This document shows positions 15,640-24,071 of a stretch of 64,000 bases of DNA, one piece after another. How positions within the stretch are numbered: position 1 is the stretch's first letter; every line of letters begins with the position of its first letter. The stretch comes from JAEUOS01 sp964470865 (lineage in GTDB: Bacteria; Pseudomonadota; Gammaproteobacteria; Burkholderiales; JAEUOS01), in the NCBI GenBank assembly GCA_964470865.1, contig CAYYFR010000008.1:3745-67744 (forward strand). The letters are read 5' to 3'. The position numbers and the translations under genes were made by a program. The notes beneath the pieces are model-generated. The model saw only the letters and a program-made list of their open reading frames with translations, was not told the origin of the DNA and did not search any database.

Positions 15640-17622
15640 TCAAGACCGGTTGTTGTTGTACTGAGCCAGTTGCTGGGTCAGAAAGTTGCTGGTGGTATTC
15701 ATGCTGCCCAGCATGGTGTCGAGCGCGCTGAATTGACGCCGGTAATTCGCCTCGAGCGTGGTCATGCGGGCATTGAAAGCGACCTGCTGCGCGTTGTTGC
15801 GCTTGATGCTGGCGTTGAGTCCTTCCGTACGCGTATTGATTGGCCCGCCGCTGTCGATTAAGGCGCCAACGGCTGCGCTCAGCAACGAGGCATAGCCGCG
15901 GCTGACGCTTACGCTGCCGAGCGCGCCGCTTGCCTGCGCCGCCACTTTCAGTCGCAGGCCATCGGTGGAGGTCAGGTTCTGGCCACCGCCGATGGCGGCC
16001 AGGCCATTGATGGTGCCGGCGACGTCGGTACCCGGGGTGGTCGCTGGCGCCGCTCCGAACAGGTTGGCGGCCGCCGAGCCGCCCGCGGCTGTCACGACCG
16101 ATGCTGCGCCATAGGCTGCGGAAGTCAGGCTGAGTACGCCACCGCTCTGGCTTGCCGTGGTGCTGATGCCCAGCGCTTTCAATCCGCTGTCGCCATTGAT
16201 CTTCGACTGGATTTCCGCCGCCAGCGCGTCCGCGCTGGCATATGTACCGGCGCTAAGCGTGATGCTCACAGCCTGGCCGTCGATGGTCAGGCTCAGGGCA
16301 TCGTTGACCCCGGCGCTGATACCGAGCCCGGCGGCGCCGTCTCCGGTGAGTCGGCCGCGGCTCGCAGCCTGGGTCAGATTCACGGCGTAGGATCCGGCGG
16401 CCACGACTGCCGAGGCGTTGATGAACTGCACCCGTGTATCGCTCGACTTGCCGGTGGTGGTGAAAAGCGCGGCGAGATCCGCGCTGTTGCTGTCGACCGC
16501 TTTCTGGAACCTGGCGCTGTCGAAAGCCAGCGCGCCGTCACTTTGCAGGGTCAGACCGACCTGTGACAGGCGCGTCAGGCCGCCGCTGACGCCGCCTGCC
16601 ACCGATGCCAGGATTCCACGCACCGACGCCTGCATGGCGCGCGCCGTGGCGTCACCCTGCAAGGCGCCGGCGCTACGGTTACCGGCGTCGTAGAAGGTCA
16701 GTTGCCGTGCCGTGGTGTTGAAGCCGTTATAGGCCTTCACAAAGCCGTCAAGCGCGCTTTTCATCGCCTCCGCGTCCGCGGCCACCGTGACTGATACGGT
16801 GCTGCCGGTGTTGACCTTGGCGAGATTGAGCGTCAGGCCCTCGATTGCGTCACTCACGGTGTTGCTGGACTTGACCACGCGCACACCGTCGATATAGAGC
16901 AGGGCATCCTGGGCGGCCTGGTTCTGCGTCAGGTTCTTGCCGCTACCGATAGCGACAGCCGGGTCGTATGCCAGTTGCGACAGGCCGCTGGCATTGGTAT
17001 TGGTAGCGTCGCCATCGACGGCTGTGATCTTCAGACTGTTGGCGACGCCGCCCTCGATCGCAGTGAGCGCCAGGCGAAAGCCGCTGCCGTCGTTGATGAT
17101 GCTGGCGCGCACCTCGCCGGCAGCGTTGTTGATGGCATCGCGTACGCCTGCCAGGGTGTTGTTGCTGGCATCGATGGTGATGTCCTGCGCGCCCTTGTTG
17201 GGGTTTGCGGTGAAGGTATTGGGCCCGCTTGCGTAAGTGCCCATTTGAATCCGCAGTGAGCCTGTGCCGACCACGCTGTCGGCAGCGGCGAACGCGGCGG
17301 AACTCAGCTTCTGCGATTGCGCCAGTGCCTGCACCTCGATGCTGTAGGTACCTGCGGTGGCTCCCGCCGAGGCGCTCGCGCCCAACACGGTAGCGTCGGA
17401 GACGCGCGCGCTGGCGGCCCGGAACGTGGCTGGAAGGTCGAGCTTTTTCGCGGCATCTCCAAGCGTGGAGAGCGCGCTCTGCATCTTGCCATAGGCCGAA
17501 ATCTTCGACTGAAACCCGGTCTGCGCACGCAAAATCGCCGCCAGCGGGGCGCGCTCGGCCTGCATCAACTGCGAGACCAGCGTGTTGACGTCGATATTGG
17601 TGCCGGAGACAGCCGATACCAT
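15640..17622 (-). CDS. fliD: Flagellar hook-associated protein 2 / filament cap FliD
   Basis: 660 aa cap protein that guides flagellin folding at the filament tip. The N-terminal FliD motif NIDVNTLVSQLMQAERAPLA is present, as is the C-terminal domain with SVSRGYASLLSAAVGALIDS and a final coiled-coil (LDTMLGSMNTTSNFLTQQLA). The middle carries several flagellin-hook IN-type segments (GTYSIEVQALAQSQKLS; GSYAVNLTQAASRGRL). It is longer than the enterobacterial protein (~470) because of the expanded middle domains, which are surface-exposed and variable. Follows flaG with 14 bases between. Confidence 0.97.
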   Translation of the reverse strand: MVSAVSGTNIDVNTLVSQLMQAERAPLAAILRAQTGFQSKISAYGKMQSALSTLGDAAKKLDLPATFRAASARVSDATVLGASASAGATAGTYSIEVQALAQSQKLSSAAFAAADSVVGTGSLRIQMGTYASGPNTFTANPNKGAQDITIDASNNTLAGVRDAINNAAGEVRASIINDGSGFRLALTAIEGGVANSLKITAVDGDATNTNASGLSQLAYDPAVAIGSGKNLTQNQAAQDALLYIDGVRVVKSSNTVSDAIEGLTLNLAKVNTGSTVSVTVAADAEAMKSALDGFVKAYNGFNTTARQLTFYDAGNRSAGALQGDATARAMQASVRGILASVAGGVSGGLTRLSQVGLTLQSDGALAFDSARFQKAVDSNSADLAALFTTTGKSSDTRVQFINASAVVAAGSYAVNLTQAASRGRLTGDGAAGLGISAGVNDALSLTIDGQAVSITLSAGTYASADALAAEIQSKINGDSGLKALGISTTASQSGGVLSLTSAAYGAASVVTAAGGSAAANLFGAAPATTPGTDVAGTINGLAAIGGGQNLTSTDGLRLKVAAQASGALGSVSVSRGYASLLSAAVGALIDSGGPINTRTEGLNASIKRNNAQQVAFNARMTTLEANYRRQFSALDTMLGSMNTTSNFLTQQLAQYNNNRS

Positions 17623-17636
17623 GATTGCTTGTATTC

Positions 17637-17990
17637 CTAGACCTTCAGGTGAATCATCAGACCCTTGAGCGAATCCAGCGCCTTGCTCATCGACAGCATC
17701 TCCTCGGAGGGCATTTGACGCAGTACTTGCTGCGTCTCGCTGTCGATTACGCGCACCACGATCTTGCCGCTGCTGTTGTCCTTCTCGAACTTCAGATTGG
17801 TGGTGACCGCCCGCACCGACCGGTTGGCAGCTTCGATGGCGGCGTCGATTTGCCGCACGCTAGGCTGCACGGCCGGTGCAGCATCGATCGGCAGTGCACT
17901 CGCCGGGGCAGAAGCCGGGGCCTGGCGTTCAGGTCTTGGGCCTGCGGCCGATGCGACGGGCGCGCGCTCAGTGGAAAGTTCTATTTTCAT
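17637..17990 (-). CDS. flaG: FlaG protein
   Basis: 117 aa. FlaG influences filament length in several polar and peritrichous species; its mechanism is not settled. The C-terminal ~65 residues form the FlaG domain: LKFEKDNSSGKIVVRVIDSE, TQQVLRQMPSEEMLSMSKAL, ending GLMIHLKV. The N-terminal half is Ala/Pro-rich. It lies between a flagellin and fliD, the common arrangement. Confidence 0.95.
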   Translation of the reverse strand: MKIELSTERAPVASAAGPRPERQAPASAPASALPIDAAPAVQPSVRQIDAAIEAANRSVRAVTTNLKFEKDNSSGKIVVRVIDSETQQVLRQMPSEEMLSMSKALDSLKGLMIHLKV

Positions 17991-18050
17991 GATTTCCTTC
18001 CTGACTCAAACTGACAGACGAATGAACTTGTGCATCCAGAAGTGCATTCG

Positions 18051-18076
18051 ACTGCCCGCTTTGAGGGCGGGACAGT
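18051..18076 (-). terminator. Hairpin downstream of flagellin 1
   Basis: ACTGCCCGC pairs with GCGGGACAGT (one bulged base) around a TTTGAGG loop, 45 bases after the fliC stop on the minus strand. There is no T-run. It could stabilise the flagellin mRNA 3' end or attenuate readthrough into flaG. Confidence 0.45.
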
Positions 18077-18121
18077 GCGCGCTGCCCGGGAGGGGGACGG
18101 GCGGCACGCGCTGCGCGGGTG

Positions 18122-18949
18122 TTACCGCAGCAGGGTCAGAACCTGGTTAGGCAGTTGATTGGCCTGGGCCAACATCGCCGTGCCAGCTTGTTGCAGCACC
18201 TGGGCGCGTGACAGCGCCGCGGTTTCCGTTGCGTAGTCGGCATCCATGATGCGGCTGCGCGACGCGGCACTGTTCTCGGCCGCTACCTGCAACACACCGA
18301 TCGCCGATTCAAAGCGGTTTTGTGCGGCACCGTAGGTGGCGCGCTCGGTGGTGATCAGGTCGATCGCGGTATCGAGCGCGGTGATCGACGCGGTCGCCAG
18401 CGACGCACTGGTGATGCTGCCGGTGCTCACTGCGGTCATCGACGCATTGTTGTCCAGGCGCGTGGTGGTGATCGCGATGGTGTCGTTGCTGGTGGTGCCG
18501 GCGCCGACCTGGAAGGTCAGGGTGCCCGCATTGGCGCCCAGCATGTTGGTGCCGTTGAAGGTGGTGCCAGCCAGGGTACGGGTGATTTCCGAGCCGAGCT
18601 GGTCGTATTCGGCGTCGAGGTTGGTGCGGTCGGTGTTGCTGTTGGTGGCGTTGGCCGACTGCACCGCCAATTCACGCATGCGCTGCAGCATGTCGGACAC
18701 CTTCGACAGTGCGCCCTCAGCGGTTTGCGCCAGTGAAACTGCATCGTTGGCGTTGCGGATTGCCACGTTCATGCCTTTGACCTGGGCGTTGAAACGTTCG
18801 GCGATCGCCAGGCCTGCCGAGTCGTCCTTGGCGCTGTTGACACGAAGGCCGGAAGACAAGCGCTGGACAGCCTGGCTCTGCGCCATTTGCGAGCTGGAAA
18901 GATTGCGCGACGTGTTGAGCGCGGTAAGGTTGGTATTGATGCCTGCCAT
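18122..18949 (-). CDS. fliC: Flagellin 1
   Basis: 275 aa, a short flagellin consisting essentially of the D0/D1 core. The N-terminal coiled-coil begins INTNLTALNTSRNLSSSQMA and includes LRVNSAKDDSAGLAIAERF. The C-terminal helix ends LQQAGTAMLAQANQLPNQVL. The middle 90 residues, normally the variable D2/D3, are a minimal loop. A strong AGGAG lies before the ATG. A sigma-28-type promoter and a long stem-loop leader lie upstream. Nearly the same protein is encoded by the tandem gene at 19320-20153. Confidence 0.98.
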   Translation of the reverse strand: MAGINTNLTALNTSRNLSSSQMAQSQAVQRLSSGLRVNSAKDDSAGLAIAERFNAQVKGMNVAIRNANDAVSLAQTAEGALSKVSDMLQRMRELAVQSANATNSNTDRTNLDAEYDQLGSEITRTLAGTTFNGTNMLGANAGTLTFQVGAGTTSNDTIAITTTRLDNNASMTAVSTGSITSASLATASITALDTAIDLITTERATYGAAQNRFESAIGVLQVAAENSAASRSRIMDADYATETAALSRAQVLQQAGTAMLAQANQLPNQVLTLLR

Positions 18950-18998
18950 GATGATTCTCCTGTATCGGAAGTGGGGTTGCCCAAAGTTTCGTGCTAAG

Positions 18999-19064
18999 CA
19001 GACCTAAATGGGTCGGAACTGCAGTTCATCTGGACCATCAAGGCTCTGTGACCCCTTAGGTCTG
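18999..19064 (-). promoter_or_regulatory. Stem-loop in the 5' leader of flagellin 1
   Basis: A 66-base element whose ends pair (CAGACCTAA at 18999-19007 with TTAGGTCTG at 19056-19064, extended by ATGGGTC with GACCC). It lies 50 bases before the ATG and downstream of the predicted sigma-28 start site, so it is transcribed. A matching element precedes flagellin 2, with paired changes in the stem. Confidence 0.75.
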
Positions 19065-19110
19065 CAACTTCGGTTGTGAACCGGTGAAGATTCGGCCGCC
19101 GTTGAATCGC

Positions 19111-19138
19111 ATATCGACCCGTTCGCAGTAAAACTTTA
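19111..19138 (-). promoter_or_regulatory. Sigma-28 (FliA) promoter of flagellin 1
   Basis: On the minus strand, TAAAGTTT (19138-19131) and GTCGATAT (19118-19111) are separated by 12 bases; the FliA consensus is TAAAGTTT-N11-GCCGATAA. The predicted start near 19104 gives a leader of about 155 bases that contains the stem-loop. Confidence 0.8.
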
Positions 19139-19319
19139 GAGTTTCCGAAATTCCAGCTGCTTTGCGCCCGGCTTGATATCTGCACTTGGGGTGGCTGCCG
19201 AAGTGCTGTCCGGCAAACGCACCAAGCCCTATAACGGCAGCCCGGCTACGAGGTTTAATCGAGTTCAGCATGCCTTTGACCGGCGCTGCGGCGGGCACCT
19301 CGCACTGCCACTACATGCT

Positions 19320-20153
19320 CTAACGCTGCAGCAGCGACAAGACACTGTTGGGCAACTGGTTGGCCTGCGCCAGCATCGCCGTGCCGGCTTGCTGCAGAAT
19401 CTGCGCCCGCGACAGTGCGGCGGTTTCTGCAGCGTAGTCGGCATCCATGATGCGGCTGCGCGCAGCGGCATTGTTCTCGGCGGATACCTGCAGGACGTTG
19501 ATCGCGGATTCGAAACGGTTCTGCGCCGCACCGTAGGTGGCACGCTCGGTGGTGATCAGGTCGATCGCGGTATCGAGCGCGCCGATCGACGCCGTCGCCA
19601 GCGCCGCAGTGGTAATGCTGCCGGTACTGACTGCGGTGATCGAGGCGTTGTTGTCCAGGCGTGTAGTGGTGATCGCGATGGTGTCATTGCTGGTAGTGCC
19701 GGCGCCGACCTGGAAGGTGAGGGTGCCGGCGTTGACGCCCAGCATGGTGTTGCCGTTGAAAGTGGTTCCAGCCAGGGTGCGTGTGACTTCCGCGCCGAGC
19801 TGGTCGTATTCGGCATCGAGGTTGGTGCGGTCGGAGGCGCTGTTGGTGGCGTTGGCCGACTGCACGGCGAGTTCGCGCATGCGCTGCAGCATGTCGGAGA
19901 CCTTGGACAGTGCGCCCTCGGCGGTTTGCGCCAGCGAAACCGCGTCGTTGGCGTTGCGGATCGCCACGTTCATGCCCTTGACCTGGGCGCCCATGCGTTC
20001 GGCGATCGCAAGGCCGGCGGCGTCGTCCTTGGCACTGTTGACGCGCAGGCCTGACGACAGACGTTGTACTGCGGTATGCAGCGCGGACTGCGAACCGGAA
20101 AGATTGCGTTGCGTGTTGAGCGACGCTAGGTTGGTGTTGATCATCGAAGCCAT
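19320..20153 (-). CDS. fliC: Flagellin 2
   Basis: 277 aa, closely related over its full length to flagellin 1 (same INTN start, same RVNSAKDDAAGLAIAERM block, same LQQAGTAMLAQANQLPNSVL end). Differences cluster at the first 30 residues and in the loop. Start preceded by AGGAG. The leader carries the same stem-loop type as flagellin 1, but no good sigma-28 site is visible at the matching distance, so its expression may differ. The two genes are tandem, same strand, 370 bases apart. Confidence 0.98.
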   Translation of the reverse strand: MASMINTNLASLNTQRNLSGSQSALHTAVQRLSSGLRVNSAKDDAAGLAIAERMGAQVKGMNVAIRNANDAVSLAQTAEGALSKVSDMLQRMRELAVQSANATNSASDRTNLDAEYDQLGAEVTRTLAGTTFNGNTMLGVNAGTLTFQVGAGTTSNDTIAITTTRLDNNASITAVSTGSITTAALATASIGALDTAIDLITTERATYGAAQNRFESAINVLQVSAENNAAARSRIMDADYAAETAALSRAQILQQAGTAMLAQANQLPNSVLSLLQR

Positions 20154-20202
20154 GCTGTTCTCCTGAGTCGAAAATTGTGTTCGCCCAAACCCTTTGTACG
20201 GG

Positions 20203-20266
20203 CAGACCTAAATGGTCGTACTGCGATTCATCCGGACCTTCAAGGGCGGGAGACCCTTTGGGTCTG
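20203..20266 (-). promoter_or_regulatory. Stem-loop in the 5' leader of flagellin 2
   Basis: A 64-base element matching that of flagellin 1. CAGACCTAAATGGTC (20203-20217) pairs with GACCCTTTGGGTCTG (20252-20266). Relative to the other copy, a stem A-T pair becomes a G-T pair, and the apical segment is conserved as TTCATCnGGACCnTCAAGG. It lies 49 bases from the start codon. Confidence 0.75.
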
Positions 20267-20929
20267 CTGCTTCGGTAGGTGCCGAACCCTGGCGCCGCGT
20301 GCATGACGATGCAATGCGCCCTGTAAGTACTGCATATCACCAAGCTTATGCCTAGCGCGCGCAAACAAAGGCCTAAACAAATGCGTGGCGGCGCCGTTAT
20401 TCGCGCGATGGGGGGCTGACTGCTGCGCGGCAGCCTGCGCCAGCCAACAGGGGGCACAACCGTATGCACAAGCCCTATGCGGACTACCCTCAAGCGCGCA
20501 GGGCGCGTGCGGATAGCGCTCTTGAAGGGCGTGATGCGGCGGAAAAAGTTATTTACAAATAACGGCATAGAGGATCTTCGTGAAGTCGTACGTAAATTGA
20601 TTTAACGCCTTGTAGGGCATACACCGACAAGCCGGCCGATGCCCTGTCTCAGGGCACGGGCAGTCTCGCGCCGTACCGCTTCGCAGGTCTTCCAACCCAT
20701 ATAGAAGGGTTGCGCGAACCGCACCGGGCCATACCGTCGATTCCCACGCAGAGGCATTGCCGGCATCGCACCTGTGCCTCCTGCTACTTCCGAGGCAACG
20801 CGGGCGGCACTTTCGCACGCAGTTATGCGGCCTTCATCCAATTCATAAAAATCGCCCCGCGGCTGAACATGACGTCACTGCATCACGACCCAAGTGACGC
20901 GTCTTTCAACCGAACCGGAGGGCAGCAAA
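20267..20929. promoter_or_regulatory. Long divergent control region between flagellin 2 and flhD
   Basis: About 660 bases with no credible gene. It should hold the flhDC promoter, the top of the flagellar cascade, and the flagellin 2 promoter. Visible features are an AT-rich island near 20540-20620 with a perfect palindrome, and TGACGTCA at 20870-20877, 53 bases before the flhD start. Small open frames here have no family resemblance. Confidence 0.55.
20548..20563. promoter_or_regulatory. Palindrome, possible operator
   Basis: GTTATTTACAAATAAC, a perfect 7+7 inverted repeat with a 2-base centre, in an AT-rich island of otherwise GC-rich DNA. It sits roughly midway between flagellin 2 and flhD. 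The binding protein is unknown. Confidence 0.5.
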
Positions 20930-21256
20930 ATGAAAGTCGAAAACCTGTTGAACGAGATCCGTGAAGCGAATCTCTCCTACCTGATCCTGGCGCAGAACAT
21001 GCTCCGCGCTGACCGCGCCGAAGCACTTGTAAGACTGGGCTTGTCTGAAGAAGTGGCGCGCATCATCGATCAGCTCACCGCCGGTCAGTTGCTCAAGATC
21101 GCGGCCTCCAATATGTTGATGTGCCGTTTTCGCTTCGATGACAGCCTGGTCTGGAATCTTCTGCTGTCGCACACGCGCGGCGCCGAGAACGCGCAGGCTG
21201 CGGGCATGCATGCGGCGATCCTGATGACCGGCAACGCGATCGAAGCGGTGGTCTGA
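20930..21256 (+). CDS. flhD: Flagellar transcriptional regulator FlhD
   Basis: 108 aa. With FlhC it forms the heterohexameric master activator of class II flagellar genes. Family features: LLNEIREANLSYLILAQNML near the N-terminus, RLGLSEEVARIIDQLTAGQL and the CRFRFDD segment, then a C-terminal helix. The start at 20930 follows GGAGGG with proper spacing; an upstream ATG at 20894 lies before that site. Two bases separate its stop from flhC. Confidence 0.96.
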   Translation: MKVENLLNEIREANLSYLILAQNMLRADRAEALVRLGLSEEVARIIDQLTAGQLLKIAASNMLMCRFRFDDSLVWNLLLSHTRGAENAQAAGMHAAILMTGNAIEAVV

Positions 21257-21258
21257 TC

Positions 21259-21837
21259 ATGAAAAAGGCGAAAACCGTACTTGGCGAGGCGCGCCAGATC
21301 GCGCTGGCCTCCGACCTGATTCACCTGGGCGCGCGCCTGCAGGTGCTCGAGTCCGAAACCAGCCTGTCGCGCGAGCGCCTGCTCAAGCTGTACAAGGAGA
21401 TCGTTGGCAAGTCGCCACCGAAGGGAATGCTGCCGTTTTCAACCGATTGGTTCATGACCTGGCAGCCGAACATTCACTCCTCGCTCTACATCAATCTGTT
21501 CCAGTCGCTCAATCGCAGTTCCGAGCTGGATGAAATAGAGGTGGTGATCCATGCCTATCGCATGTATCGCGAGTATGTCGCACGCTTGAAAATGCCTGAG
21601 GTTCTGTCGGTTACGCGGGCCTGGCGCCTGACCCGCTTCTTTGACGCAGGCATGCTGACATCGACCGCTTGTACAGAGTGCGGCGGCAACTTCGTGGTTC
21701 ACACCTATGAACTGACCGGCGGCTATGTTTGCGGCCTGTGCGACATGCCCTCGCGTGCCGGCAAGACCCGCGCCAATCGCATGGCTGCCTATGCGGATGC
21801 GGAAAACGAATCGACCGAGGTTGCGCTTGCCGGCTAG
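21259..21837 (+). CDS. flhC: Flagellar transcriptional regulator FlhC
   Basis: 192 aa. DNA-binding partner of FlhD. All four zinc-ligand cysteines are present at residues 138, 141, 158 and 161 (ACTECGG and YVCGLC), close to the enterobacterial positions. The N-terminal body (LASDLIHLGARLQVLESETS; GMLPFSTDWFMTWQPNIHSS) is clear. It is transcribed with flhD. The stop codon is part of the sequence TAGCAGCCTGTC, also found at the end of the receiver gene at 34601. Confidence 0.97.
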   Translation: MKKAKTVLGEARQIALASDLIHLGARLQVLESETSLSRERLLKLYKEIVGKSPPKGMLPFSTDWFMTWQPNIHSSLYINLFQSLNRSSELDEIEVVIHAYRMYREYVARLKMPEVLSVTRAWRLTRFFDAGMLTSTACTECGGNFVVHTYELTGGYVCGLCDMPSRAGKTRANRMAAYADAENESTEVALAG

Positions 21838-21850
21838 CAGCCTGTCAGTT
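21835..21850 (+). repeat. TAGCAGCCTGTCnG motif at a gene end (copy 1)
   Basis: TAGCAGCCTGTCAGTT begins with the flhC stop codon. The same 12 bases begin with the stop codon of the receiver gene at 35063. Origin unknown; possibly the edge of a small mobile or repetitive element. Confidence 0.45.
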
Positions 21851-22147
21851 TTAACATGGTGCCGGTCGCAAGGCGCCGATGCCATGCGCGGCACGATCCG
21901 AATTGAACCGGGTCGCGCCGTGATCATCTGTTGCGCCACGCCGCAGGCGCGCAACCGGGAACTTCCAGTAACGGGGAAATGGTGTCGAATGCGCCCCTTG
22001 TTCCAAAGATGGCGATCGCACCGCGATTGCTAACTTACGCCTCCATGAAGACCGGTTCATAGCCGCCGGCGCTGCAGCCGTTGGGCTGATTGCGTCATGC
22101 CCAAGCGAACACGGTTTCCCGACGCCTTCACTTTCACGGGCCAAAGC
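21838..22147. other. Spacer between flhC and motA
   Basis: 310 bases without a supported gene. In many betaproteobacteria motAB follows flhDC. No clear sigma-28 site is visible here, so a promoter for motA is not assigned. Confidence 0.5.
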
Positions 22148-23008
22148 ATGTTTGTCATCATCGGTTATGTCGTGTCGCTTGGCTGCATCTTCGGGGTGTA
22201 CATCGTCCACGGCGGCAACATGCAGGTGATTCTCAAGGCACTGCCGTTCGAGACCGTCACCATCGTCGGCGCTGCCTTGGGTGCATTCGTCGCCACCAAC
22301 CAGTTAAAGGTGATCAAGGCTTCCATCAAGGGGTTGGCCAACTGCTTCAAGGGCAGCAAGTACACCAAGGCGCGTTTTCTCGAACTGCTGGCGCTGATGT
22401 TCGAGATCCTGCAAAAAGTACGCAAGGAAGGCCTGATGTCGATCGAGAAGGACGTCGAGGACCCGCACAATTCGCCGCTGTTCCAGAAATACCCGACGGT
22501 CGGCTCCGACCATCACGTCACCGAGTTTGTCACCGACTATCTGCGCATGATGGTCTCGGGCAATCTGAACGCGCATGAGATCGAGTCCCTGATGGACAGC
22601 GAAATCGAAACGCACCATCAAGAGGCGCACGCGCCTGCCGCAGCCATCACGCGCCTGGCGGGGGGCTTGCCGGCTTTCGGCATCGTCGCCGCCGTGTTGG
22701 GCGTGGTCAACACCATGGGTTCGGTCGGCCAGCCGCCGGCGATTCTGGGCGGCATGATCGGATCGGCGCTGGTCGGCACGTTTCTCGGGATTTTGCTGGC
22801 CTACGGCATCGTCGAGCCACTGGCGGGCTTGATGGAGCAGAAGATCGAGGAAGCCGGCAAGGAACTGCAGTGCATCAAGACAACCTTGCTGGCGAGCATG
22901 CAGGGATATGCACCGCAAGTGGCGATCGAATTCGGACGCAAGGTGCTGTTCTCGACAGAACGCCCGAACTTCACCGAGCTTGAATCGCACGTCAAGGGCA
23001 GGAAGTAA
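22148..23008 (+). CDS. motA: Flagellar stator protein MotA
   Basis: 286 aa proton-channel subunit of the stator. Starts MFVIIGYVVSLGCIFGVYIV, the standard MotA N-terminus. It has four membrane helices and a cytoplasmic loop with charged residues for FliG contact (QKVRKEGLMSIEKDVEDP). Conserved helix 3-4 segment RLAGGLPAFGIVAAVLGVVN. An upstream in-frame ATG at 22097 would add 17 residues not seen in the family. The MotA length agrees with the H+-driven proteobacterial type. Confidence 0.97.
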   Translation: MFVIIGYVVSLGCIFGVYIVHGGNMQVILKALPFETVTIVGAALGAFVATNQLKVIKASIKGLANCFKGSKYTKARFLELLALMFEILQKVRKEGLMSIEKDVEDPHNSPLFQKYPTVGSDHHVTEFVTDYLRMMVSGNLNAHEIESLMDSEIETHHQEAHAPAAAITRLAGGLPAFGIVAAVLGVVNTMGSVGQPPAILGGMIGSALVGTFLGILLAYGIVEPLAGLMEQKIEEAGKELQCIKTTLLASMQGYAPQVAIEFGRKVLFSTERPNFTELESHVKGRK

Positions 23009-23051
23009 CTGGCTGGCCGCTGCGCTCCCGGCGGCCGGGGAATGAGCGAAT

Positions 23052-24071
23052 ATGGCAGGCGACGCGAAAAAACTGCAGCCGATCATCGTCAAGAGGATCA
23101 AGAAGGCCGGCCATTCCGCGCACGGCGGCGCCTGGAAGATCGCCTATGCCGATTTCGTGACGGCCATGATGGCGTTTTTCCTGTTGATGTGGCTGCTGGG
23201 CTCGACGGCCCAGGGCGACCTCAAGGGCATCGCCGACTATTTCAACTCGCCACTCAAGGTGGCGATGGCCGGTGGTTCCGGCAGCGGCGACAGCGCGAGC
23301 ATTCTCAAGGGGGGCGGGCAGGATCTGACCCGGCAGACCGGCCAGGTCAAGCATGGCGATCTGCCGCCGGAGAAAAAGTCCTACAACCTGCAGGCTGCCA
23401 AGGCGGAGGCGAAGCGGCTGGAGCGTGCCCGCCTGGAAGAAATCAAGCTCAAGGTCGATGCCATGCTGTCGGCCAACGGCGTGCTGGCGCAGTTCAGGGA
23501 CCAGGTGCGGCTCGACATTACCGCCGAAGGATTGCGCATCCAGATTGTCGACGAACAGAACCGGCCGATGTTCGATTCAGGGCGGGCTGTGCTCAAGGAT
23601 CACACGCGCATCATCATGCGCGAGATCGGCCGCGCGCTCGGTGAGGTCGACAACAAGATCGGCATCTCCGGCCACACCGACGCTGCGCCCTTTCCGGGCG
23701 GGGAGCGCGGCTATGGAAACTGGGACCTGTCGGCCGATCGCGCCAATGCCGCGCGGCGCGAACTGATGGGCGCCGGACTTGACGAAAAAAAGGTGCTGCG
23801 GGTGGTCGGCCTGGCTTCGTCGGTGCCGTTCAAACCCGAAGATCCACTGCACGCGACCAACCGGCGCATCAGCATCATGGTGCTCAATCGTGAAGCCGAA
23901 GAGGCCATCACCAAGGAAGGACCGGCAGTCGCGGTGGACAGCCCGGCCGCGGCCGGATCTGCGCTGTCGCCGGCGGCTCTGGCGACGCCGCCTGCGCCGG
24001 CACCCGCGCAGGAACCACCGCCGCCGCCTGTGCCGGGGTCAACTTCGCTGTTGCGCGCTCCGCTACGCTGA
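23052..24071 (+). CDS. motB: Flagellar stator protein MotB
   Basis: 339 aa. A cytoplasmic basic segment (IIVKRIKKAG) is followed by one membrane helix (WKIAYADFVTAMMAFFLLMW) holding the essential proton-binding aspartate, Asp34. A plug and linker region and a peptidoglycan-binding OmpA-like domain follow (ISGHTDAAPFPG, NWDLSADRANAARRELMGAG, NRRISIMVL). The final ~40 residues are a Pro/Ala-rich tail. Follows motA by 43 bases. Confidence 0.97.
   Translation: MAGDAKKLQPIIVKRIKKAGHSAHGGAWKIAYADFVTAMMAFFLLMWLLGSTAQGDLKGIADYFNSPLKVAMAGGSGSGDSASILKGGGQDLTRQTGQVKHGDLPPEKKSYNLQAAKAEAKRLERARLEEIKLKVDAMLSANGVLAQFRDQVRLDITAEGLRIQIVDEQNRPMFDSGRAVLKDHTRIIMREIGRALGEVDNKIGISGHTDAAPFPGGERGYGNWDLSADRANAARRELMGAGLDEKKVLRVVGLASSVPFKPEDPLHATNRRISIMVLNREAEEAITKEGPAVAVDSPAAAGSALSPAALATPPAPAPAQEPPPPPVPGSTSLLRAPLR

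Noticed and set aside
20549..20818. 89-codon open frame between flagellin 2 and flhD
   Set aside because: Cys/Arg-rich, no ribosome site, no similarity; the region is better read as control DNA.
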